A DNA stretch of 9,790 nt from Acidimicrobiia bacterium. GTDB lineage: Bacteria > Actinomycetota > Acidimicrobiia > Spongiisociales > UBA5794. Within the stretch, counting starts at the first letter, position 1, and each line of letters starts with the position of its first letter. The notes under the pieces were generated by a model that was given only the letters and a program-made list of their open reading frames with translations, was not told the DNA's origin and ran no database searches. Shown one piece after another: positions 1-5,898 of this stretch. The translations under genes were made by a program, and so were the position numbers. Where the stretch lies: contig JAUVPA010000043.1 of the NCBI GenBank assembly GCA_030598905.1, positions 1 through 9,790 on the forward strand, written 5' to 3'.

Positions 1-54
1 CGCCTCGTCGTAAACGCAGCGAATCGCCCCGGCGGAATCAACGACAAGCTGCAT
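1..54 (-). CDS. N-terminus of a small conserved hypothetical protein (partial, runs off left edge)
   Basis: The first 18 codons are visible on the minus strand, beginning MQLVVDSAGAIRCVYDEA, and the frame is still open at the window edge. The start is well supported: ATG at 54 is preceded by AGAGGAG (complement of 61-67) with a 6-base spacer. The opening resembles a family of short bacterial proteins that start with a hydrophobic strand followed by a 'G-x-[IV]-R-x-[IVL]-Y-x-E-A' stretch. That match is from memory and only 18 residues are available, so no function is assigned. It lies 15 bases downstream of the truncated BrkB/YihY gene on the same strand and may be read from the same transcript. 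Confidence 0.6.
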   Translation of the reverse strand, partial: MQLVVDSAGAIRCVYDEA

Positions 55-60
55 GATAGG

Positions 61-67
61 CTCCTCT
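61..67 (-). promoter_or_regulatory. Ribosome binding site of the left-edge gene
   Basis: AGAGGAG on the minus strand sits 6 bases before the ATG at 54. It is the main reason for accepting this very short visible piece as a real gene start. It lies only a few bases after the TAA stop (70-72) of the truncated BrkB/YihY gene. Confidence 0.6.
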
Positions 68-69
68 GG

Positions 70-393
70 TTATTTGGGCCTTCTCAAGATATTTCGCCGG
101 GGGCGATCGACGAGCAGGCCGTCGAGGACCGACTGGACGCTTGAAAGTTGTGCCGCCACGTGTTGCCGAAGTCCGCTGTTGTCGCGGAGCACGACACCGA
201 GCACGGTGACGAGCACGAGTAGAAGAGGGAACAAGGAGAAGAAGCCGTAATAGCTGAGAAGGGCGGCGTATTCGTAGCAGCGGTCTTCGCGATAGTGGAG
301 CCACACACCCACCGCGAGCGCCGCCGGCGGGAAACCCTGTTGAGTCAGGTCGAGACGGTTCTCGACGTCGCGGGGCTCGAACGGGAGTTTCAC
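70..393 (-). pseudogene. Truncated YihY/BrkB-family membrane protein (N-terminal third only)
   Basis: The frame encodes 107 residues. Residues about 24-80 match the N-terminus of the YihY/virulence-factor-BrkB family, integral membrane proteins of poorly defined function that are normally about 280-330 residues with around six membrane spans. The diagnostic stretch is 'AALLSYYGFFSLFPLLLV' (residues 43-60), continuing through VTVLGVVLRDN as the first transmembrane helix. Family similarity fades after about residue 82. The chain then ends in a basic tail (VDRPRRNILRRPK) and a TAA stop, with a new gene starting 15 bases later, so the remaining spans are absent rather than frameshifted. The GTG start at 393 is chosen because it overlaps the TGA stop of the upstream hydrolase (390-392) as GTGA, a typical coupled junction. 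It is probably a deletion remnant; a short expressed single-span protein cannot be excluded. Confidence 0.7.
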
Positions 394-1757
394 CGCCGTA
401 GTCGCCTCGTGAGAAGAGCAACCGCGGCGAAAAAGAACGTCACGGCGACGCTGCCGGCTACGGGACGAACCCAGGCCCGAGCCTCGGCGCCTCCCGGCAG
501 CATCATGCCCTGCACCGCTGTTGCCCGGCCGATCTCGACTTCGGCGGGTCCGCGAGACTCCAACTCGATCGTAAGGAGCATGGGGCCAGGCCGTGCGCTT
601 GCAAGCGGGACCGTCACGTGCTGTTCGGCTGTGGTCGTCCAACCCTTCCGGGTCCTCGCCCGTTCGGTACGGTTGGCAAACACCTTCACAAGGGCGTCAT
701 CGGGTCCGGAGTGCCACCGCACCCTGGTGGCGGCCATGATGTCGCCCCCGCGACGCCAAAAGAAGCCGTATGCCCTCGTTTTTCCAGGTTCGGTGAGCAA
801 CCGCGGGGTATCAACTTGTTTCCGGATCCGCTCCATCGCCTTGGTACCGATGCCACCCAAGCGAATCGCCGGCGACAACTCGAGCGCGAACGGCTCCGGA
901 ACGGCTCCTTCCTCCGGGGTGCGCTGGCGCAGCTGGGTGTAGTGAACCGGAGCCGGGTCGGCGAGCAGAGGTGACCACGCAAAACCCACCCGCTTGGCGG
1001 GCTGCTCGGCAGACTCGAGGTACCAGCTGTAGGAATATGTATGAGGTGTCGGCGTCTCGAGGGGGAACTTCTCGGGATCGAGCGCGGTGTCGACTACGCC
1101 GCCGAGTCCCGGCTCTGTGCCGTAGCGAATCCCGAAATGTGACGGGTAGTTGTCCACGAACGTGACCGAATCGAGGTTGCCCGGCGCGAGGACGTTCAGA
1201 TAGGCGGTGAGATCGTTGAGCGCACCACCGATGATGGGCAGCGAGTTTTCCGGCGAGTCGAGAAGTGTGACGTGCCGCGGCACCGCGGGCATCAGCGTCG
1301 CGGCTACGGCAACGACCTTTGCCCCGTGGCTGAAGCCGATGAGGTGGACCTGCTGGTCATTGCTGCCGAGCGCAGCCTGGAGCGCAACGGCCATGCGTTG
1401 CCCGTTCACCGTTGTCCGCAGCTGTGACTTGATCCCGTTGGCGGCGCCCTGCGCGGTGGCCGACTCATCACACCAGCTGAAGGCAAGCACGTCACAGCCC
1501 GGGTCCTGGCTCCGTATCGCATCGGCAAGCGGCCCGAACCAGCGATCGAACCTGGCACCTTCGCTCGTTTCGGCACGTTCGTCCCACACCAAGACGAAGC
1601 CGCCCGCCTTCTTGACTTGCGGTCCAAGGCCACGCGCCCAACCGTGCGTGACGACATGCACGTTGCGAGCAACGATCGAACCCGGCTCCACCGGAAGCCA
1701 TTGCGCACCGTTCCAGCGGCCGAGCCGGCCGATCGGGTGAGTTGAGTGCGCGCCCAT
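390..1757 (-). CDS. Alpha/beta-hydrolase-fold protein with C-terminal membrane anchor
   Basis: This 455-residue protein carries a lipase/esterase-type nucleophile elbow, LIGFSHGAK, with GFSHG at residues 141-145 and Ser143 as likely nucleophile. THGW at 37-40 resembles the strand-loop before the oxyanion hole. Candidate acid residues are Asp167 (LLDSPE) or Asp202 (VDNYPSHFG); His239 (TPHTYSYSWY) is a candidate catalytic histidine. Residues about 340-430 look like a beta-rich accessory domain. Residues about 434-450 (VAGSVAVTFFFAAVALL) form one hydrophobic span followed by RRLRR, suggesting a C-terminal anchor. There is no clear N-terminal signal peptide. The frame stays open upstream to 1886, which would overlap the divergent dehalogenase gene, so ATG 1757 is preferred, just before the conserved-looking 'GRWNG..W' opening. 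Its ribosome site is poor. The substrate is unknown. Confidence 0.8.
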   Translation of the reverse strand: MGAHSTHPIGRLGRWNGAQWLPVEPGSIVARNVHVVTHGWARGLGPQVKKAGGFVLVWDERAETSEGARFDRWFGPLADAIRSQDPGCDVLAFSWCDESATAQGAANGIKSQLRTTVNGQRMAVALQAALGSNDQQVHLIGFSHGAKVVAVAATLMPAVPRHVTLLDSPENSLPIIGGALNDLTAYLNVLAPGNLDSVTFVDNYPSHFGIRYGTEPGLGGVVDTALDPEKFPLETPTPHTYSYSWYLESAEQPAKRVGFAWSPLLADPAPVHYTQLRQRTPEEGAVPEPFALELSPAIRLGGIGTKAMERIRKQVDTPRLLTEPGKTRAYGFFWRRGGDIMAATRVRWHSGPDDALVKVFANRTERARTRKGWTTTAEQHVTVPLASARPGPMLLTIELESRGPAEVEIGRATAVQGMMLPGGAEARAWVRPVAGSVAVTFFFAAVALLTRRLRR

Positions 1758-1845
1758 GAGGCAGGGGATGCTATCGGCCACGGCCGGCCTCGACTCCAGA
1801 CACTGTACGGTTCGGCGTTCTGACCACCGACTACGACTATCCCCC

Positions 1846-1856
1846 AAGGAAGGAAA
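1846..1856 (+). promoter_or_regulatory. Ribosome binding site that fixes the HAD hydrolase start
   Basis: AAGGAAGGAAA directly precedes the GTG at 1858. It decides the start over the in-frame ATG at 1756, which would lie inside the divergently transcribed hydrolase region and would add residues unlike the family. The 100-base divergent gap (1758-1857) shows no promoter I would call with confidence. Confidence 0.6.
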
Positions 1857-1857
1857 C

Positions 1858-2523
1858 GTGACGCGTACGGCCGTCTTCGATGTCAACGAGACGATGTTGG
1901 ATCTGGCATCGCTCGATCCGGTGTTCTTCGACCTATTCGGGACCGTTGCCGCGAAGCGTGAATGGTTCGCCCGGCTCCTCCACCCGTCGGTCGTCGTGAC
2001 GCCGACCGGCCGGTACGAGCACTTCGGGAGCCTTGGTCTCCAAGCACTTTCAGCGGTCGGGACGGCGCGGGGAGTCCCTATCGGTGCCGATGAGCACGAT
2101 CGGCTGCGAGAAGTGATGGCTTCACTGGCTGCCTACACCGAGGTTGTCCCGGGATTGAAGAGGCTCCGCTCGGCCGGGTGGAACCTGATGGCTCTCACGA
2201 ACACTCATCTCGAGTCCGCCGTATCCGGGCTCACGGTTGCCGGGATCAACACCGAATTCGAACGCATCCTCTCGGTATCGACGGTGGAGCGGTTCAAGCC
2301 GGATCCAGCTCCCTACCTCCACGCTGCCGAGGTAGCCGGCGCGAGCCCCGACCAACTGTGGATGGTTGCCGCTCACGATTGGGACCTCGCTGGTGCCGCC
2401 GCCGTCGGCATGCACACAGCGTTCGTCGAGCGCCCCGGCGCAGTCTTCTCGGCGAGCTATCCACCTCCGGACATCTCTGCCCCGGACATCGAGGCCGTCG
2501 CCCATGCGCTGATCGCCGGCTGA
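1858..2523 (+). CDS. Type II haloacid-dehalogenase-like hydrolase (HAD superfamily)
   Basis: This 221-residue cytosolic protein has all four HAD motifs. Motif I is VFDVNETMLD, with Asp8 as the phosphate- or substrate-attacking nucleophile. Motif II is ALTNTH (Thr114, Asn115). Motif III is the Lys of RFKPDP (Lys147). Motif IV is VAAHDWDLAGA (Asp174, Asp176). The second acidic residue of motif I (D-x-D in phosphatases) is replaced by Asn, the pattern seen in actinobacterial proteins annotated as L-2-haloacid dehalogenase type II. Length fits that family (220-240 residues). The real substrate is uncertain: members include 2-haloacid dehalogenases and uncharacterised hydrolases. The gene is divergent from the alpha/beta hydrolase and converges on the small membrane protein with an 8-base gap, too short for a clear terminator. 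Confidence 0.9.
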   Translation: MTRTAVFDVNETMLDLASLDPVFFDLFGTVAAKREWFARLLHPSVVVTPTGRYEHFGSLGLQALSAVGTARGVPIGADEHDRLREVMASLAAYTEVVPGLKRLRSAGWNLMALTNTHLESAVSGLTVAGINTEFERILSVSTVERFKPDPAPYLHAAEVAGASPDQLWMVAAHDWDLAGAAAVGMHTAFVERPGAVFSASYPPPDISAPDIEAVAHALIAG

Positions 2524-2531
2524 TCCCTCCG

Positions 2532-2858
2532 TCAAATCCCGTTTCCGGAGAAAAGGGTGATCAGGAGGAGGCCACCGAGCACAACAACAACCGCGATCCG
2601 AAACCATTGAGGGGCAAAACCCCACAGGCCCTTGATCTGGGCGTAAACGGCAGCGCCCGCCCACAAAACCCCGGTGACGATGCCCGAGATGGCGGCCGTC
2701 AACCCGAGCGCTGCTTCGAGGTTGCTACCCGCTTCCACATCGACGATCAGGAGGACGAGCCCCGCCGCCACCGCTACCACCGTCGTCGATATGGCGAGGG
2801 CGACAATGGCAGTGAGAGTCGTGACCGCCCGAGGATCAGGCCGATCGCGGTCGATCAT
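2532..2858 (-). CDS. Small hypothetical integral membrane protein, three predicted helices
   Basis: This 108-residue protein has a short charged N-terminus (MIDRDRPDPR) followed by three hydrophobic spans at about residues 13-39, 48-74 and 84-103. A basic/aromatic linker (QIKGLWGFAPQWFR) joins spans two and three. The start is supported by GGAGGAG (complement of 2867-2873) 8 bases before ATG 2858. I do not recognise a family and no catalytic or ligand motif is visible. It is transcribed away from the BTAD-regulator gene across a 117-base shared upstream region, so the two could share regulation; that is inference. Confidence 0.75.
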   Translation of the reverse strand: MIDRDRPDPRAVTTLTAIVALAISTTVVAVAAGLVLLIVDVEAGSNLEAALGLTAAISGIVTGVLWAGAAVYAQIKGLWGFAPQWFRIAVVVVLGGLLLITLFSGNGI

Positions 2859-2975
2859 CGCGAGCGCTCCTCCATGTGATGCAGCCTACGGTCGACGACA
2901 TGACCCCGCCCAGACCGCAAGCCTCTCGTAGGTACCAGACGGCATCCTGTCGTCCACGAAACCACGGGTGCAGGA
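2859..2975. promoter_or_regulatory. Divergent upstream region with TGTCGTC inverted repeat
   Basis: This stretch separates the small membrane protein from the BTAD-regulator gene and should hold promoters for both. TGTCGTCGAC on the minus strand (2900-2891) and TGTCGTCCAC on the plus strand (2948-2957) form an imperfect inverted repeat matching at 9 of 10 positions. A further TGTCGTC lies at 3017-3023, which is also upstream of the gene if translation begins at GTG 3042. This could be an operator for the adjacent regulator, but such GC-rich heptamers arise by chance, so the assignment is weak. I could not identify a confident -10/-35 pair. Confidence 0.2.
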
Positions 2976-4862
2976 ATGGCCGCCACAGCGAACAGGGTGA
3001 CCGAAACAGCACTGCCTGTCGTCGGTAGAGTCGTCGGCGTCGTGGACGTGCGGCTTCTCGGCCCTCTTCAGGTCGTTGACGGCGCCGGGGCTGTGGTCGA
3101 CATCCCCGGTGCCCGCCCGCGGGCTCTTCTGGCCCTCCTGGCTCTCCATGCGCCGGAGGTCGTCGCCACCGACAGAATCGTTGAGTCCCTCTGGGGAGAC
3201 GAACAACTGCGCTCTCCAGAATCGTCGCTTCACGTCGCCGTCTCGCGCCTCCGGGCTGCCCTCGACGACGGGGCCATCGAGACTCAAGGCGGCGGCTACC
3301 GGCTGGGAATCCCCCTTTCCAACTGTGATCTCGAACGCTTCCGCCGCCAGGCTCAGCGCGGCCGGCAGTTCATCACCTTGGGCCATGCGGCTTCAGCAGC
3401 CGAAAGCTTTCGCCAGGCCCTTGCCCAATGGCGTGGCGACCCGCTCGTCGATCTGCGCCGATTCGAGTTCGCGGAGCAAGCAGCCCGTCATCTGGAGGAG
3501 GAGCGCCTCAGCGTCGTCGAGTGGCTGATGGAAGCCGAGCTCGGTGCGGGCAATCACGAGCTCGTCGTCGGAGAGCTCTTCGGACTCGTAGACGCTTTCC
3601 CCTATCGGGAGAAGCTGTGGGCCGAGCTGATGTTGGCCCTGTACCGCTCCGGCCGCCAGGCCGAAGCGCTCCGCACGTTTGCCCGGGTCCGCGACCTTCT
3701 AGGACAGGAGCTCGGCATCGAGCCCTCGGCCGAGCTGACCGACCTCGAGGAGAGAATCTTGCTCCATGACCCGGAGCTCGTCGAGAGAGCCGAAGAAGGA
3801 CCGCTCGACTGGCCGGCCGAGGCCGAGTTGCTCAACTTCACAGCAGGCGACGTGATCGTTGCGGAGAGCGCACCGGCAGACACGGTCTACTGGGTCGAAT
3901 CGGGAACGGTCGAAGTATGCAAGACGAGATCGGACAGCACCATGGAAGTGGTTGCCGAGCTGGGACCAGGCCGCTACTTCGGCGAGCTGGCATCTCTCCT
4001 CGGCACTGGCCGGACGGCGTCGGTGCGAGCCGTGGGCAGCGTCACCGTCTCGCTTCATTCCGTCGACACCTTCCGCGCTCGTCTCGGCGCCGAACGTGCC
4101 AAAGACGATTCCGAGCCGGCGCCGGCCGAACGGGTCCGCGAGCTGATCCGCACCGCCCAGTACCTCCACGCCTACGACGTCGCCGCGGCGGCAATCGACC
4201 GTGGCGCCGGCGATGCCGAGCTCCGCTGGGCAGCCGTCCTCGCCCTGGCACGCTCCGGCGCGACCTTCCAGGCCCGTCGACGCTACGACTCCCTCGGACT
4301 CGAATCGATCGATCCTTCGACGATCTCCACGCGGCTCGCCCAGGACATCCAGGCATTGAAGGCCCGCCTCGACAAAGACATGGCCCTCAGCACGTCCGGA
4401 AAAGATCGCTCCGGATGGGCACGACGATCGGCCGAGGCCTACAACCGGGCGTACGAGCGCGGCGGATCCGCCTACCTGGCAGGAAACGCAGCAACGATGT
4501 TCGTCGTTGCCGGCGATCGGAAGCGATCATTTGTCTGCGCTCGCGCTGCACTCGACTCTCTCGGCGACTGGGAGGCCTTGCCGCGAGAAGATCAGTACTG
4601 GGACGCCGCATCGGAGGCGGAGGCGTCATTGATCCTGGGAGACACCGATCGCGCCGCGGCGGCTCTCGAGTCGGCCGGGCGAGCGAGTGTGGGGAACCAC
4701 GCGGCTCGGGCAACGACGCTGCACCAACTCCGCATGTTGTGCGACATTCTCGACGTCGACGACGAGATCCTCACGCCGATCCGCAACCAACCGGTAGTGC
4801 ACTTCTGCGGTCACCGCATCCTGCCTGCGGGCCAGGTCGGACGGTTCTCGATCGATGAGTAG
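2976..4862 (+). CDS. BTAD-type regulator with cyclic-nucleotide-binding and TPR/TRAFs-binding-like regions (5' part of interrupted cyclase gene)
   Basis: The first open segment gives 628 residues. Residues about 23-112 form a winged-helix DNA-binding domain (VRLLGPLQVVDG; ALLALLALHAP; SSLHVAVSRLRAAL) and about 117-266 the bacterial transcriptional activation domain (CDLERF, FPYREKLWAELMLALYRSG, LGQELGIEPSAEL). Residues about 283-370 are a cyclic-nucleotide-binding domain with a phosphate-binding cassette, GRYFGELASLLGTGRTASV (Glu337, Arg346). Residues about 385-600 resemble the TPR/TRAFs-binding-like region of bacterial cyclases (QALKARLDKDMAL; AYLAGNAATMFVVAGD). VVHFCGHRI (607-615) begins a SLOG-like domain cut at the TAG stop. 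ATG 2976 has a weak ribosome site; GTG 3042 is a credible alternative just before the first domain. The same frame continues after the stop with matching homology to 5897, so this is probably the 5' part of a longer gene. DNA target and ligand are unknown. Confidence 0.85.
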   Translation: MAATANRVTETALPVVGRVVGVVDVRLLGPLQVVDGAGAVVDIPGARPRALLALLALHAPEVVATDRIVESLWGDEQLRSPESSLHVAVSRLRAALDDGAIETQGGGYRLGIPLSNCDLERFRRQAQRGRQFITLGHAASAAESFRQALAQWRGDPLVDLRRFEFAEQAARHLEEERLSVVEWLMEAELGAGNHELVVGELFGLVDAFPYREKLWAELMLALYRSGRQAEALRTFARVRDLLGQELGIEPSAELTDLEERILLHDPELVERAEEGPLDWPAEAELLNFTAGDVIVAESAPADTVYWVESGTVEVCKTRSDSTMEVVAELGPGRYFGELASLLGTGRTASVRAVGSVTVSLHSVDTFRARLGAERAKDDSEPAPAERVRELIRTAQYLHAYDVAAAAIDRGAGDAELRWAAVLALARSGATFQARRRYDSLGLESIDPSTISTRLAQDIQALKARLDKDMALSTSGKDRSGWARRSAEAYNRAYERGGSAYLAGNAATMFVVAGDRKRSFVCARAALDSLGDWEALPREDQYWDAASEAEASLILGDTDRAAAALESAGRASVGNHAARATTLHQLRMLCDILDVDDEILTPIRNQPVVHFCGHRILPAGQVGRFSIDE

Positions 4863-5228
4863 CCCCGCGTTGCCGCCAAACTCGAGGCGGAGTTCGACCA
4901 CCTCGACGTCGGCATCGGCTTCGGATCACTCGCTGCGGGTTCCGACATCCTTGCTGCCGAGGCGCTCCTTGAGCGAGGCGCGGAGCTCCAAGTTGTTCTG
5001 CCATTCGACCGGGTCGAGTTCGTACGCACCTCGGTAGCGCCGGCCGGCGCCGATTGGGTCCGTCGTTTCGAGCGCTGCCTCGCCGGGGCCGAGAAGGTGA
5101 CGACCGCCATCAACAGCGAGTACCTCGACGATCCCGTCCTTTTCGACTTCTGCGCACGGATCGCAATGGGCGACGCCCTCATGCGGGCTCGTTTCTTGGA
5201 AACGGAAGCCCACCAGGTCGCCGTATGA
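4863..5228 (+). pseudogene. Middle segment of interrupted gene: SLOG-like nucleotide-sensing domain, no start codon of its own
   Basis: This 121-codon open stretch lies between TAG 4860-4862 and TGA 5226-5228 in the same frame as the preceding gene. It completes the domain begun by VVHFCGHRI before the stop. GFGSLAAGSDILAAEALLER and ELQVVLPFDRVEF are the glycine-rich loop, helix and strand typical of the SLOG-like domain that links TPR-like and cyclase regions in large bacterial cyclases. RRFERCLAGAEKV and LFDFCARIAMGDALMRA follow in the order expected. There is no ATG, GTG or TTG with a ribosome site near the beginning; the first in-frame GTG is at 5097, inside the fold. It therefore makes sense only as part of the upstream gene, either dead or reached by stop readthrough. 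Confidence 0.7.
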
Positions 5229-5270
5229 GACGGCATCCCGACCGGCGGGACCGCCGGGACCGCAGTCGAC

Positions 5271-5897
5271 GTGACCCACTGGCACGCCACTGGGCGCACG
5301 TCGACCGTCATCCATGTGGAGCCGGGTTCAACAGGAGGTACGAGTTCAAAGGCCAAGCCGGTGCGACGAATTCGCAGCATCGTCTACGCCGACTTCGCCG
5401 GGTTCTCCACGCTCACCGATGCCCAGCTCATCGTATTTCAGGACAATGTGATGGGCGGCCTTGCAGCGGCCATCGAGCCTTTCAAGGCCCAGCTTCTCAG
5501 CGGCCGCACGTGGGGCGACAGCCTCTACCTGGTTCTCGACGACATCGGTGCGGCCGCGGATTGCGCTCTTGCCCTCCAGGATCGAATCGGCGACATGGAC
5601 TTCGGGGCGATGGGTCTACCGACACTTCGCGGAATGCGCGTCGCGGCACACGCCACACCCGTCTTCGACGGTTGGGATCCCATCGCCGGCTCTCGACTGT
5701 TTTATGGTGCCGGCGTCACCCAGACCGCCCGCATCGAGCCCCGCACTCCGGAAGGCGAGATCTACACGACGCATCCGTTCGCCGCACTCGCCATGCTTGC
5801 CCGCGACCGCGACTACGACTGTCAGTACGTCGGGACGATGCCGACGGCCAAGGGTTACGGGTCGCTACCACTCTTCGCCCTACGCAGACGGCCGTGA
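5271..5897 (+). CDS. Class III adenylate/guanylate cyclase domain (3' part of interrupted gene)
   Basis: The frame is the same as the two preceding segments and is open from 5229. GTG 5271 is only the first possible start and has no ribosome site, so independent translation is doubtful. From that GTG the piece has 208 residues. The class III cyclase fold is recognisable: IVYADFAGFSTLTDAQ carries the first metal-binding Asp (codon 5391-5393), RTWGDSLYLVLDD the second, and RLFYGAGVTQTARIEP the dimer-interface active-site helix. YVGTMPTAKGYGSLPLFALR matches the C-terminal end of this cyclase subgroup. The usual Asn of the V-N-x-x-A-R motif is Thr here (codon 5718-5720), which may weaken or abolish activity; the Arg is kept. 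The TGA stop at 5895-5897 lies one base from the stop of the convergent ABC transporter gene. Confidence 0.65.
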   Translation: MTHWHATGRTSTVIHVEPGSTGGTSSKAKPVRRIRSIVYADFAGFSTLTDAQLIVFQDNVMGGLAAAIEPFKAQLLSGRTWGDSLYLVLDDIGAAADCALALQDRIGDMDFGAMGLPTLRGMRVAAHATPVFDGWDPIAGSRLFYGAGVTQTARIEPRTPEGEIYTTHPFAALAMLARDRDYDCQYVGTMPTAKGYGSLPLFALRRRP

Positions 5898-5898
5898 G

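Noticed and set aside
394..642. Upstream extension of the BrkB/YihY frame to an ATG at 642
   Set aside because: The added residues lie inside the hydrolase gene in another frame and are Arg/Gly-rich without family similarity; the GTGA junction at 390-393 gives a better start.
4855..5037. ATGAGTAG overlap at the end of the BTAD segment, suggesting a coupled downstream gene
   Set aside because: The frame starting at 4855 is one base out of phase with the homologous sequence. It encodes a Ser/Arg-rich chain typical of a shadow frame, while the original frame beyond the TAG carries the recognisable SLOG-like domain.
5333..5345. Perfect AGGAGGT ribosome-site-like sequence before the cyclase domain
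   Set aside because: No ATG, GTG or TTG lies 5-13 bases downstream in any frame; the next in-frame GTG is at 5361, 21 bases after it. It is probably chance, although weak re-initiation cannot be excluded.
2976..5897. Reassigned genetic code (UGA or UAG as sense codon) to explain the two internal stops
   Set aside because: The dehalogenase, hydrolase, globin and SLH-SGNH genes end in TGA at sensible family lengths, and the ABC exporter ends in TAG. Both codons therefore appear to act as stops in this genome.
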